Of a DNA stretch of 50,537 nt, positions 29,697-38,601 are shown one piece after another. The number at the start of each line of letters is the position of its first letter. The first letter of the stretch is position 1. Position numbers and translations under genes: made by a program. Source of the stretch: Rhodanobacter sp. (lineage in GTDB: Bacteria > Pseudomonadota > Gammaproteobacteria > Xanthomonadales > Rhodanobacteraceae); contig JASBTI010000040.1 of the NCBI GenBank assembly GCA_030148505.1, positions 1 to 50,537 of the forward strand, given 5' to 3'. Under the pieces are notes generated by a model. It did no database searches. It was not told where the DNA came from and worked only from the letters and a program-made list of their open reading frames with translations.

Positions 29697-30029
29697 ATGG
29701 CACACGAATCAGAATCCGAACACGACAATGACAGTGGCCGCGGGCTGGCACTGGAAACCGCAAAACCCGAAGTGGCGCGTCCGCCGCTGTTCCAGGTGTT
29801 GCTGTTGAACGATGATTTCACCCCGATGGATTTCGTGGTCGAGGTACTTCGGGGCTTTTTCAACCTCGACCAGGAACAGGCAGTACAGGTGATGCTGCAC
29901 GTACATACGCGTGGCAAGGGCGTATGTGGAGTTTTCACCCGGGAAGTGGCTGAAACCAAGGTAACCCACGTCAACGAATATTCACGCTCTCATCAACACC
30001 CGTTGCTGTGCACTATGGAAAAGCTCTGA
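29697..30029 (+). CDS. clpS: ATP-dependent Clp protease adaptor ClpS
   Basis: A 110-residue adaptor that delivers N-degron substrates (proteins with N-terminal Leu, Phe, Tyr or Trp) to ClpA. A flexible acidic N-terminus ([11 protein letters not shown]) is followed by the folded core. YVVLLNDD-type motifs appear as [20 protein letters not shown]. The N-degron pocket region [19 protein letters not shown] is intact. It precedes clpA by 64 bases, the universal order. The start at 29697 fits the family; the longer open frame upstream is nudJ antisense. Confidence 0.96.
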   Translation: MAHESESEHDNDSGRGLALETAKPEVARPPLFQVLLLNDDFTPMDFVVEVLRGFFNLDQEQAVQVMLHVHTRGKGVCGVFTREVAETKVTHVNEYSRSHQHPLLCTMEKL

Positions 30030-30093
30030 GCGACCCCATTTTGTCTTCATCGGGCGTTGAAGGCCACCCACTCTGCAAGCGGAGATGATCCGG

Positions 30094-32367
30094 ATGTTTA
30101 GCAAGGATCTAGAAGTCACCATCGGCCACTGCTACAAGCAGGCTCGCGAACAGCGTCATGAGTTCATGACGGTGGAGCATCTGCTGCTGGCGCTGACCGA
30201 CAACCAGTCCGCTATGGGTGCCCTGCGTGCCTGTGGTGTCGATCTGCCGCGCCTGTCGGCCGAGCTGGAGCGCATCATTGCTGAAACCGTGCCGGTGCTA
30301 CCGCAGGGCGATGAGCGCGATACTCAGCCCACCCTGGGGTTCCAGCGGGTGTTGCAGCGTGCGGTATACCACGTGCAGTCGTCGGGTCGAAAAGAGGTAA
30401 CGGGGGCCAACGTGCTGGTGGCGATCTTCGGCGAGAAGGATTCGCATGCGGTGTATTTCATGCACCAGCAGGAGATCACGCGGCTCGACGTGGTCAATTA
30501 CATCTCTCACGGCATCGCCAAGATCGGCGACGAGTCGGCTCCCGGGACGGCGACTGGCGGCGAGCGTGAGGGCGAAGAGGGTGCTGAGCAGAAAGGCAAT
30601 CCGCTTAACGAGTTCGCCAGCAATCTCAATGAGCTGGCCCTCGAAGGGAGGATCGATCCACTGATCGGGCGTGCCGACGAGATCGAGCGCACCATCCAGG
30701 TATTGTGCCGCCGCCGCAAGAACAACCCGCTGTATGTCGGCGAAGCGGGCGTAGGCAAGACTGCCCTGGCCGAGGGTCTGGCCAAGCGTATCGTCGACGG
30801 CGAGGTGCCCGAGGTGCTTGAGAGCGCCACCATCTGGTCGCTCGATCTCGGGGCACTGGTGGCGGGCACCAAGTACCGGGGCGACTTCGAAAAGCGCCTG
30901 AAGGCGGTGATCGGTCAATTGAAGAAGCAGCCTGGCGCGATTCTTTTTATCGATGAAATCCACACCATTATCGGTGCCGGCTCGGCGTCCGGTGGCACCA
31001 TGGATGCCTCCAACCTGATCAAGCCCATGCTGGCTTCCGGCGAATTGCGCTGCATCGGCTCGACCACCTTCCAGGAATATCGTGGAGTGTTCGAGAAAGA
31101 CCGCGCGCTAGCGCGACGCTTCCAGAAGATCGATGTGGTCGAGCCGACCGTGGCCGACAGCATCGAGATCCTCAAAGGCCTGCGTTCGCGGTTCGAAGAG
31201 CACCACCATGTGGCCTATACCAACGAGGCGTTGAAGGCTGCGGTAGACCTGTCGGTGAAGCACATCCCCGATCGTCTGTTGCCGGACAAGGCGATCGACG
31301 TGATCGACGAGGCCGGGGCGCGCCAGCGATTGCTGCCGGAAGATCAGCGCAGCGGCAAGATCGACGTGAGCGAGGTGGAATATATCGTGGCCAAGATGGC
31401 GCGGATTCCCGCCAAGCAGGTATCTGCGTCTGATCGCGATGTGCTTCGCAACCTCGAGCGCAACCTGAAAATGGTGGTATTCGGCCAGGATCCGGCGATC
31501 GAGGCATTGGCTGCCTCGATCAAGATGGCCCGCTCGGGGCTTGCCGACCCCTCCAAGCCGATCGGCAGCTTCCTGCTGGCTGGCCCGACCGGTGTGGGCA
31601 AGACCGAGGTCACCAAGCAACTGGCGATGCAGCTCGGCATCGAAATGATCCGCTTCGACATGTCCGAATACATGGAGGGTCACTCGGTTTCGCGGCTGGT
31701 CGGCGCCCCTCCCGGCTACGTCGGATTTGACCAGGGTGGGCTTTTGACCGAGGCGGTGGTCAAACATCCCCACGCCGTGCTGCTGCTGGACGAAATTGAA
31801 AAAGCACATCCGGATGTGTTCAACATCCTGTTGCAGGTGATGGACCACGGCGTGCTGACCGACACCAACGGCCGCGAGGCGAACTTCAAGAACGTGGTGC
31901 TGGTGATGACCACTAATGCGGGCGCGGCACTTGCCTCGCGTCGCAGCATCGGTTTTGTCGAACAGAAGCACGAATCGGACGCGATGGAAGTGATCCGTCG
32001 GATCTTCACGCCGGAGTTCCGCAATCGGCTGGACGCGATCATCCAGTTCAGCGCGCTGGATTTCGAGCACATCCTGCGCGTGGTCGACAAGTTCCTGATC
32101 GAGCTGGAAAGCCAGCTCAGCGAGAAACGCGTCAGCCTGGACGTGGATGCGGATGCCCGCCGTTGGCTCGCCGAGCACGGGTTCGACCCGCAGATGGGTG
32201 CTCGACCGATGGCCCGGGTGATTCAGGAGAAGGTGAAGCGTGCGCTGGCCGACGAGCTACTGTTCGGCAAGCTGGCCGAGGGCGGTCAGGTCCACCTGAG
32301 CGTACGCGACGGCGAATTGCAGGTGGACACGGAAGCGGCTGAGCCGGTGCCGGCAGCCGTGGAATAA
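30094..32367 (+). CDS. clpA: ATP-dependent Clp protease ATP-binding subunit ClpA
   Basis: A 757-residue AAA+ unfoldase that feeds substrates to ClpP. The N-domain (about 1-145) is followed by an acidic Gly/Glu linker (GGEREGEEGAEQKGNP). The D1 module has Walker A GEAGVGKTA and Walker B LFIDEIH, and the D2 module has GPTGVGKTE and LLLDEIEKAH. The IGF/IGL-type ClpP loop is expected in D2. The ATG at 30094 is preferred: GGAG at 30081-30084 stands nine bases before it, whereas the ATG at 30085 directly abuts that site. clpP is not nearby. Confidence 0.96.
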   Translation: MFSKDLEVTIGHCYKQAREQRHEFMTVEHLLLALTDNQSAMGALRACGVDLPRLSAELERIIAETVPVLPQGDERDTQPTLGFQRVLQRAVYHVQSSGRKEVTGANVLVAIFGEKDSHAVYFMHQQEITRLDVVNYISHGIAKIGDESAPGTATGGEREGEEGAEQKGNPLNEFASNLNELALEGRIDPLIGRADEIERTIQVLCRRRKNNPLYVGEAGVGKTALAEGLAKRIVDGEVPEVLESATIWSLDLGALVAGTKYRGDFEKRLKAVIGQLKKQPGAILFIDEIHTIIGAGSASGGTMDASNLIKPMLASGELRCIGSTTFQEYRGVFEKDRALARRFQKIDVVEPTVADSIEILKGLRSRFEEHHHVAYTNEALKAAVDLSVKHIPDRLLPDKAIDVIDEAGARQRLLPEDQRSGKIDVSEVEYIVAKMARIPAKQVSASDRDVLRNLERNLKMVVFGQDPAIEALAASIKMARSGLADPSKPIGSFLLAGPTGVGKTEVTKQLAMQLGIEMIRFDMSEYMEGHSVSRLVGAPPGYVGFDQGGLLTEAVVKHPHAVLLLDEIEKAHPDVFNILLQVMDHGVLTDTNGREANFKNVVLVMTTNAGAALASRRSIGFVEQKHESDAMEVIRRIFTPEFRNRLDAIIQFSALDFEHILRVVDKFLIELESQLSEKRVSLDVDADARRWLAEHGFDPQMGARPMARVIQEKVKRALADELLFGKLAEGGQVHLSVRDGELQVDTEAAEPVPAAVE

Positions 32368-32415
32368 CGCCGCTGGCAGGCAGGGTTGATCCTGCTTGCC
32401 AAGGTCCAACCAAAG

Positions 32416-32444
32416 AAAGGGCCGCGCAATGCGCGGCCCTTTTT
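32416..32444. terminator. Bidirectional terminator between clpA and infA
   Basis: A 12-bp stem (AAAGGGCCGCGC/GCGCGGCCCTTT, loop AAT) has a T-run on the plus side and A-run on the other, so it can end both convergent transcripts. Confidence 0.88.
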
Positions 32445-32464
32445 GGTCTGCCACCTGTCCACAG

Positions 32465-32683
32465 TCACTTCATGCGGTAGGTGATGCGTCCCTTGCTGAG
32501 GTCGTACGGGGTCATCTCGATCTTGACCTTGTCGCCCGTGAGAATTCGAATGTAGTGCTTGCGCATGCGACCGGATATGTGGGCGATGATGACGTGCCCG
32601 TTCTCCAGTTGCACACGAAACATGGTGTTCGGCAAGGTCTCTTGGACCGTGCCTTCCATTTCGATGACGTCGTCTTTGGCCAT
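32465..32683 (-). CDS. infA: Translation initiation factor IF-1
   Basis: A 72-residue OB-fold protein that binds the ribosomal A site during initiation and cooperates with IF-2 and IF-3. The sequence ([20 protein letters not shown], then [36 protein letters not shown]) is nearly identical to IF-1 of other gammaproteobacteria. Here it is convergent with clpA and shares its terminator. The E. coli order clpS-clpA, then infA on the other strand, is the same. Confidence 0.98.
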   Translation of the reverse strand: MAKDDVIEMEGTVQETLPNTMFRVQLENGHVIIAHISGRMRKHYIRILTGDKVKIEMTPYDLSKGRITYRMK

Positions 32684-32800
32684 GTGTTCCGAGGTTCGCT
32701 CGCCACCATCAGGGCAGCGTAATCCAGCAATTATGTCACGAATACGTGCGGGTTTAAATATGTCATCTACTTACCCCCGTTCCATCGTGGTTTGCTGCCA

Positions 32801-33076
32801 TCACGCGAAATGTTCATCCAGTTTGCGCCGGATCTCCTGCTCGATCATGCCTTTCAGGGGCGCCAGCATCAGGCCCAGTTGGGCGCTGACCTGAACCGCG
32901 TCGCTGCCGACCGTGATGGTTCCATTCACGCCCTGCCGCGAAAACTTCAGGACCTCGCCCTCCCATCGTCCTTGCATGCCAAATTTTTCGTTCATGCGCG
33001 CTGCGACCTTTTCGACAATAGCGTGCGCGTCACTCATCGACATCTGGTGAGGCCGGTGGATTTCGATACTGGGCAT
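32801..33076 (-). CDS. Polyhydroxyalkanoic acid system (PHA_gran_rgn) family protein
   Basis: A 91-residue protein with the layout of the small family first noted near polyhydroxyalkanoate synthesis genes: an N-terminal strand with a histidine (IEIHRPHQMS), an amphipathic helix (AHAIVEKVAARMNEKF), W-E-G-E-V-L-K-F, then V-N-G-T-I-T and a C-terminal helix (IEQEIRRKLDEHF). No PHA synthase or phasin gene is in the window, and the function is not established. It is divergent from the FHA-like gene. Confidence 0.75.
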   Translation of the reverse strand: MPSIEIHRPHQMSMSDAHAIVEKVAARMNEKFGMQGRWEGEVLKFSRQGVNGTITVGSDAVQVSAQLGLMLAPLKGMIEQEIRRKLDEHFA

Positions 33077-33167
33077 GGTCTAAAGTCCGTCCGCAAACCG
33101 GTGATTATATTCGTGGAATGCGGTTCGACGCATGCTAAAGTTCTGCGGTCTACCGGCTGGCTGATCC

Positions 33168-33938
33168 ATGCGCATCGAATTTCACAATGCGGCCCGTGAA
33201 GATTTCCGTTGGTCGAAGCCGCGCTTGAGCATCGGTGCTGCACGGGACAATGACCTGGTGCTGGCCGCCAGTCAGGCTGCTGCCCATCATCTTGTGCTGC
33301 AGCAGGATCGCCGAGGCTGGGTTCTTCAGGTGCTGCCTGCGGCTGAACGCATTCATGTCAACGCACGGCCAGTCCGGGAGAGGGCGCTATTGCGTGCCGG
33401 CGATGTCATCAGCGTGGGAGATTGCCGGATGCTGTTGCGCGACGAACAAGATCCCGCGCAGCGAGTTTCGGGTCCGTTGTCCGGGCACGGTTGCCGTACT
33501 GTGGCCCTGCGCGCCGTGGCGGGGCCGTTGTCAGGGCGCGTGTTGCCGGTGCGAGACAGCCTGGAGCTCGGGCCCCAAGGACCATGTCGGCTGGCTTTGC
33601 CGCTGGGCGAGGTTGCGGCATTGCGCCTGCACTGGAAAGAAGGGCAATTGTGTCTGGCGTCGGTCCTGTCTTCCGCGCGCCATCCTTTGCGGGTCAACGG
33701 CGTGATGGTGCATGACGAAGTCGTTCTGCTTCCGGACGACCAGATCGGTCTGGACACGCATCGGTTTGTTGTGGATGCACCCGGTATGGAGCCGGAGCCG
33801 GAGATTGTGGTGTCCGATGCAGCAGACAGTCCTCTACCGGAAGAAGCGGCCGGTCCAGTTCGCGAGGTCTGGTGGCTGATTGTTACGGCCGCCATCCTTG
33901 CCCTGGGCATCGCCCTGGTATTGCTGATTCGCTTTTGA
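33168..33938 (+). CDS. FHA-like domain protein with C-terminal membrane anchor
   Basis: A 256-residue protein. The first about 90 residues resemble a forkhead-associated fold: R-L-S-I-G-A-A-R-D-N-D-L-V-L, then H-H-L-V-L, H-V-N-A-R and L-R-A-G-D-V-I-S-V-G. The Gly-Arg and Ser-x-x-His residues that bind phosphothreonine are not both present, so ligand binding is doubtful. A second, weaker repeat lies around residues 105-205 (LRVNGVMVHDEVVLLPDDQI, in the same relative place). A single hydrophobic helix near the C-terminus (WWLIVTAAILALGIALVLLI) would anchor the protein. No partner kinase or secretion gene is adjacent. It is followed 91 bases later by serC. Confidence 0.6.
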   Translation: MRIEFHNAAREDFRWSKPRLSIGAARDNDLVLAASQAAAHHLVLQQDRRGWVLQVLPAAERIHVNARPVRERALLRAGDVISVGDCRMLLRDEQDPAQRVSGPLSGHGCRTVALRAVAGPLSGRVLPVRDSLELGPQGPCRLALPLGEVAALRLHWKEGQLCLASVLSSARHPLRVNGVMVHDEVVLLPDDQIGLDTHRFVVDAPGMEPEPEIVVSDAADSPLPEEAAGPVREVWWLIVTAAILALGIALVLLIRF

Positions 33939-34029
33939 AACCTCGGGCACGTTACGAACACAGCGATTGACCATGCCATGCTGCATCGCGCCATAATGCC
34001 ATGAAAACATCGACAGGAAACACGCGCAC

Positions 34030-35115
34030 GTGAGCAGAGTCTGGAACTTCAGCGCCGGCCCGGCGGCTATGCCGCAGGCTGTACTTGAGCGCGCACAACA
34101 GGAATTGCTGGACTGGAACGGCAGTGGCGCCTCGGTGATGGAGCAATCCCATCGCGGCAAGCGCTTCATTGCCATGGCAGCGCAGGCCGAATCCGACTTG
34201 CGGGAATTACTGGCAATACCGAAGGACTATGCGGTCCTTTTTCTGCAGGGTGGTGCAACCCAGTTGTTTGCCCAGATTCCGATGAATCTGGCCACGCAGG
34301 GTGGCAGCGCCGACTATGTCGACAGCGGTCACTGGAGCAGCAAGGCGATCAGCGAAGCGGCGCCCTACGTGCGCGTAAACACGGTTGCCAGCGGCAAGGT
34401 CGATGCCTACCAGCGAGTGCCGCCCCCCGACAGCTGGCAGTTAGATCCGCAAGCTGCCTATGTGCACTACACGCCGAATGAGACGATCCATGGGGTCGAG
34501 TTTCACCACATTCCCGAGGTGGGCCCGGTACCGCTGGTAGCCGATATGTCGTCGAATATCCTCTCCGCGCCGCTCGATATCAGCCGTTTCGGGTTGATCT
34601 ACGCCGGCGCACAGAAGAATATCGGTCCTTCCGGCCTGGTCGTGATGATCATACGCCGTGATCTGCTGCAGCGGGTCAGTCAGCCGATGGCCCGAATATT
34701 CCGTTTTGCCGAACAGGCAGCAAACGATTCCATGCTCAACACCCCCAACACCTGGGGATGGTACGTGGCGGGCTTGACGTTTCAGTGGCTCAAGGATCAA
34801 GGTGGCCTGAGCGTCATGGATGAACGCAACCGGGCCAAGGCCGACCTGCTTTACCAAACCATCGATGGTTCGCAAGGCTACTATCGCAATCCCATCGACC
34901 CCTCCTCGCGTTCGCGCATGAATGTTCCCTTTACCCTGCACGATGGTGCGCTGGATGCGCTGTTTCTGCAGGAGTCCGAAGCCGCAGGGCTGCTGGCTCT
35001 GAAAGGGCATAAGGCGGTGGGCGGCATGCGGGCCTCGCTGTACAACGCGGTACCGCTGGCCGCAGTCCAAGCATTGACCGACTTCATGCTGAATTTTTCA
35101 CGACGTCACGGTTGA
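34030..35115 (+). CDS. serC: Phosphoserine aminotransferase
   Basis: A 361-residue PLP enzyme that makes 3-phosphoserine from 3-phosphohydroxypyruvate and also acts in pyridoxal phosphate synthesis. The N-terminus WNFSAGPAAMP is diagnostic, and the Schiff-base lysine is about K196 in YAGAQKNIGPSG. HRGKRF and GGATQLFAQIPMNL are further matches. The start is a GTG at 34030, with CAGGAAA about 10 bases upstream. It heads serC-pheA-aroA-kdsB, linking serine and aromatic synthesis as in E. coli serC-aroA. Confidence 0.96.
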   Translation: MSRVWNFSAGPAAMPQAVLERAQQELLDWNGSGASVMEQSHRGKRFIAMAAQAESDLRELLAIPKDYAVLFLQGGATQLFAQIPMNLATQGGSADYVDSGHWSSKAISEAAPYVRVNTVASGKVDAYQRVPPPDSWQLDPQAAYVHYTPNETIHGVEFHHIPEVGPVPLVADMSSNILSAPLDISRFGLIYAGAQKNIGPSGLVVMIIRRDLLQRVSQPMARIFRFAEQAANDSMLNTPNTWGWYVAGLTFQWLKDQGGLSVMDERNRAKADLLYQTIDGSQGYYRNPIDPSSRSRMNVPFTLHDGALDALFLQESEAAGLLALKGHKAVGGMRASLYNAVPLAAVQALTDFMLNFSRRHG

Positions 35116-35187
35116 TTGGCCAATGGGCAGTTTTCAGGGCAAGATGCCTATCCTCATTTGGACTTCTTTACTTCCAGGCGGAAAGGC

Positions 35188-36276
35188 ATGAGCGAATCGA
35201 AGATTGCACTGAGCGAGATGCGCGAGCACATCGACAGCATCGATCGGCAGATCCAGCAACTGATCTCCGAACGTGCCAATCGGGCGCTGGAGGTGGCCAA
35301 GGTGAAAGGTGAGGGCCTCTCAGCGATCGACTATTACCGCCCCGAGCGTGAGGCCCATGTATTGCGTATGGTGGTGGATCGCAACGATGGCCCGTTGTCT
35401 GACGCCGAAATGGTGCGGCTGTTCCGCGAGATCATGTCGTCGTGCCTGGCTCAGGAGGATCCGCTGAAGATCGGCTTCCTCGGCCCGGAAGGCACCTTCA
35501 GCGAGCAGGCGGTGCATAAGCATTTCGGCCATGCGGCTTATGGCCTGCCGCTGGGCAGCATCGAGGAGGTGTTTCAGGAGGTCGCGGCAGGGCATGCCGA
35601 CTTCGGGGTGGTGCCGGTGGAGAATTCCGGACAGGGCATGATCCAGATCACGCTGGACATGTTCCTCACCTCCAAGGCGACCATTTGCGGAGAGGTTGAG
35701 CTGCGCGTGCATCAATGTCTGCATTCGCAGACGGGCAAGCTGGAGTCCGTGCGTCGCGTCTATGCACACGCCCAATCGTTGCAGCAGTGCAAGACCTGGC
35801 TGCGCATCAACCTGCCGGAGGTCGAGTGCATCGCCGTGGGCAGCAACGCGGAAGCAGCCCGACTGGCGCGCCATGCCGACGACGCCGCGGCCATTGCGGG
35901 CGAAACGGCAGGCAAGGTCTACGGCTTGCACACAGTCGCGAAAGGTATCGAGGACCGTGCCGACAACACCACGCGGTTCCTGGTGATCGGGCGCACGCTG
36001 TTTCCGTCCTCCGGCAATGATCGCACCTCGCTGCTGGTCACCGTAAACGACAAGCCAGGCGCGCTGTACGACATACTAAGCCCGTTCGTGAAACATGGCA
36101 TCAGCTTGAACCGGATCGAGTCGCGCCCTGCACACACTGGCAAGTGGCAATACGCGTTCTTTATCGATGTTTCCGGGCATGTCGACACCGCTCCGCTGAA
36201 AGAGGCGGTAGCGGAGATCGGTCATAGCGCGGCAACGGTGCGCGTACTAGGTTCGTATCCCGTTGCCTTGCCCTGA
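35188..36276 (+). CDS. pheA: Bifunctional chorismate mutase / prephenate dehydratase
   Basis: A 362-residue P-protein. The chorismate mutase domain (about 1-90: MREHIDSIDRQIQQLISER) is followed by the prephenate dehydratase domain (GFLGPEGTFSEQAV, VPVENSGQGMI, NTTRFLVIG). An ACT domain with the phenylalanine-binding motif NRIESRPAHTGKWQYAFF completes it. It converts chorismate to phenylpyruvate and should be feedback-inhibited by phenylalanine. The ATG at 35188 is chosen because MSESKIAL fits the family and a purine-rich GGAAAGG precedes it. The frame opens earlier at a TTG right after the serC stop. Confidence 0.95.
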   Translation: MSESKIALSEMREHIDSIDRQIQQLISERANRALEVAKVKGEGLSAIDYYRPEREAHVLRMVVDRNDGPLSDAEMVRLFREIMSSCLAQEDPLKIGFLGPEGTFSEQAVHKHFGHAAYGLPLGSIEEVFQEVAAGHADFGVVPVENSGQGMIQITLDMFLTSKATICGEVELRVHQCLHSQTGKLESVRRVYAHAQSLQQCKTWLRINLPEVECIAVGSNAEAARLARHADDAAAIAGETAGKVYGLHTVAKGIEDRADNTTRFLVIGRTLFPSSGNDRTSLLVTVNDKPGALYDILSPFVKHGISLNRIESRPAHTGKWQYAFFIDVSGHVDTAPLKEAVAEIGHSAATVRVLGSYPVALP

Positions 36277-36310
36277 CGGAAAGCTCTGGCGTTTCATCAA
36301 GGACGCGAGA

Positions 36311-37648
36311 GTGGCGGAACAACTTTATGGAGAAGCGGGATTGAATCGTCTTGACTGGAACAGCCATCGAGGCCAGGCATTGCAGGGCAGCGTGCAGGTG
36401 CCGGGCGACAAGTCGGTGTCGCATCGTGCGTTGATGTTGTCCGCTATTGCCGATGGCGACTCCCGCATACGCGGTTTTCTGGAAGGTGAGGACACCCGCG
36501 CCACCGCCGCGGTGTTGGCGCAGTTGGGCGTGCGGATCGCGGCGCCCTCATCGGGCGAACGCGTGGTGAAGGGCGTGGGCTTGCATGGTTTGCAGGCGTC
36601 CTCGCAACCGCTGGATTGCGGCAATGCAGGTACCGGTATGCGCCTGCTGGCAGGTCTGCTGGCGGGACAGGCATTTGACAGCGTTCTGGTCGGAGACGAC
36701 TCGCTGTCAAAGCGACCGATGCGCCGTGTCACCGTGCCGCTTGCCTTGATGGGTGCGCAGATCGATACGCGGGACGGCCTGCCACCGCTGCGGGTACGCG
36801 GTGGCCAGCCGTTGCATGGCATCCGCTACGAATTGCCGGTGGCCAGTGCCCAGGTGAAGTCGGCCTTGTTGCTGGCCGGCCTTTACAGCATGGGTGACAC
36901 GGAAATCGTTGAGCCGCATCCGACCCGCGACTATACCGAACGCATGCTTGCGGCCTTTGGCTGGCCGATCCAGTTCACGCCGGGCCACGCACGTTTGAGC
37001 GGAGGGCATGTGCTGAGGGCGACGGACATCGAGGTGCCCGCTGATTTTTCCTCGGCGGCATTCTTTCTGGTGGCGGCCAGTATCGTGCCAGGTTCCGAGT
37101 TGCGCCTGCCTGCCGTTGGCCTGAATCCGCGCCGTACCGGACTGCTCCATGCGCTGCGGCTGATGGGAGCGGATATCACCATAGAGCGACCGCGGGAAAG
37201 CGGTGGGGAGCCGGTGGCCGATCTGCTGGTGCGCCATGCGCCGTTGCACGGTATCGAATTGCCCGAAGCACTGGTGCCGGACATGATCGATGAGTTTCCG
37301 GTGCTGTTCGTCGCTGCCGCCGTGGCCAGCGGTCAGACCCTGGTTCGCGGCGCGGCTGAGCTGCGGGTGAAGGAGTCCGATCGCATCGCGACGATGGCGG
37401 CAGGCCTGCGTACGCTGGGCGTGCACATCGAAGAGCGTCCGGATGGGGCCATCATTCACGGTACTCACCTGCAGGGGGGCACCGTGGAAAGCCATCTCGA
37501 TCACCGGATCGCCATGAGCTTTGCCGTAGCTGGGCTGGTAGCCTCGGGGCCATTGCGCATCAACGGCTGCCAGCACGTTGCCACCTCCTTTCCGGGATTC
37601 ATGGAGCTTGCCAACGCATGCGGGTTCGCGCTGGAGCCCGTGGGCTGA
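36311..37648 (+). CDS. aroA: 3-phosphoshikimate 1-carboxyvinyltransferase (EPSP synthase)
   Basis: A 445-residue enzyme that joins PEP to shikimate-3-phosphate, the sixth step of the shikimate pathway. Visible motifs are [14 protein letters not shown] near residue 30, [14 protein letters not shown] near 104, and [15 protein letters not shown] near 350. GNAGTG/A followed by M-R-L resembles class II-like variants, but this is not a reliable guide to inhibitor sensitivity. The start is a GTG at 36311, preceded by AAGGA with seven bases spacing. A TTG 16 codons upstream, inside the pheA end, is in frame but less likely. Confidence 0.94.
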   Translation: MAEQLYGEAGLNRLDWNSHRGQALQGSVQVPGDKSVSHRALMLSAIADGDSRIRGFLEGEDTRATAAVLAQLGVRIAAPSSGERVVKGVGLHGLQASSQPLDCGNAGTGMRLLAGLLAGQAFDSVLVGDDSLSKRPMRRVTVPLALMGAQIDTRDGLPPLRVRGGQPLHGIRYELPVASAQVKSALLLAGLYSMGDTEIVEPHPTRDYTERMLAAFGWPIQFTPGHARLSGGHVLRATDIEVPADFSSAAFFLVAASIVPGSELRLPAVGLNPRRTGLLHALRLMGADITIERPRESGGEPVADLLVRHAPLHGIELPEALVPDMIDEFPVLFVAAAVASGQTLVRGAAELRVKESDRIATMAAGLRTLGVHIEERPDGAIIHGTHLQGGTVESHLDHRIAMSFAVAGLVASGPLRINGCQHVATSFPGFMELANACGFALEPVG

Positions 37649-37731
37649 ACGAAGGTTTGCGCGTTGCCGTTGCCGCTTGTATTGGCGCGCTCCCCACGCT
37701 TAGGCTTAAGGACTTTCGCAGGAGCTCGTCG

Positions 37732-38514
37732 ATGTCACTCGCCCTACCAAGCTTCATCGTCGCGATACCTGCCCGTTACGGCTCAACCCGGCTTCCCGGC
37801 AAGCTGTTGCGTGAGCTGGGTGGCATACCGATGGTGGTGCGGGTGGCGCAGCGTGCCCTGCGGGCAGGCGCCGACCAGGTGGTGGTGGCAGTGGACGATC
37901 CGCGCCTCGCAGACGCACTGAACGGGCAGGGCGTGGACATCTGCATGACCCGCAGCGACCACGCCTCCGGCAGCGACCGTCTGGCCGAATGTGCCGCGCA
38001 CTATGGCTGGTCCGATGACCGCATCGTGGTGAATCTGCAGGGTGATGAACCCTTCGCGCCGGTTGCCGGTATCCGCGCCGTGGCGCTGGCTCTGGCCCAG
38101 AGCGATGCACCCATGGCGACCCTGGCCGCTCCGATCATGGATATCGAGGAGCTGTTCGATCCCCATGTGGTGAAGCTGGTCCGTGCCAATAACGGGCGGG
38201 CGCTGTATTTCAGCCGCGCACCGCTGCCTTGGGCGCGAGATGCCTTTGCTGCAGCCCGCGATACGCTGCCGACAGGGATTCCCTTTCTGCGACATATCGG
38301 TATTTATGCCTATCGCGCCGGATTTCTCGGTCGCTATGCCAGCCTCCAGCGGACTCCCCTCGAACAGGCGGAGTCGCTGGAGCAATTGCGCGTGCTGGAG
38401 CATGGCTACAGTATCGCAGTGCAACTGACGCCGGAACCGTTTCCTCCCGGTATCGATACCCCGCGCGACCTCGAGCGCGCCGAACAATGGCTGCAGGCAC
38501 AATCGGACAAGTAG
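37732..38514 (+). CDS. kdsB: 3-deoxy-manno-octulosonate cytidylyltransferase
   Basis: A 260-residue enzyme that activates Kdo with CTP for lipopolysaccharide inner-core synthesis. The nucleotide-binding N-terminus [13 protein letters not shown] is followed by [15 protein letters not shown] and [10 protein letters not shown], all KdsB signatures. The C-terminal [14 protein letters not shown] is typical. The ATG at 37732 has AGGAG seven bases upstream, which decides the start against a longer frame opening in the aroA end. Confidence 0.96.
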   Translation: MSLALPSFIVAIPARYGSTRLPGKLLRELGGIPMVVRVAQRALRAGADQVVVAVDDPRLADALNGQGVDICMTRSDHASGSDRLAECAAHYGWSDDRIVVNLQGDEPFAPVAGIRAVALALAQSDAPMATLAAPIMDIEELFDPHVVKLVRANNGRALYFSRAPLPWARDAFAAARDTLPTGIPFLRHIGIYAYRAGFLGRYASLQRTPLEQAESLEQLRVLEHGYSIAVQLTPEPFPPGIDTPRDLERAEQWLQAQSDK

Positions 38515-38592
38515 GCCAGCATTACCTGAGTGGTGCTGAAACGGTTCCACATCGTGCGGCACCCTTTCCGTCGGCAGTCTCCCACCGTGCAC

Positions 38593-38598
38593 TAGAAT
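38593..38598 (+). promoter_or_regulatory. -10 box (TAGAAT) directly before uvrC
   Basis: TAGAAT ends three bases before the first uvrC ATG and six before the second, so transcription would begin at the second ATG. The ribosome-binding region is poor. The -35 region is weak. Confidence 0.4.
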
Positions 38599-38601
38599 GG
38601 G

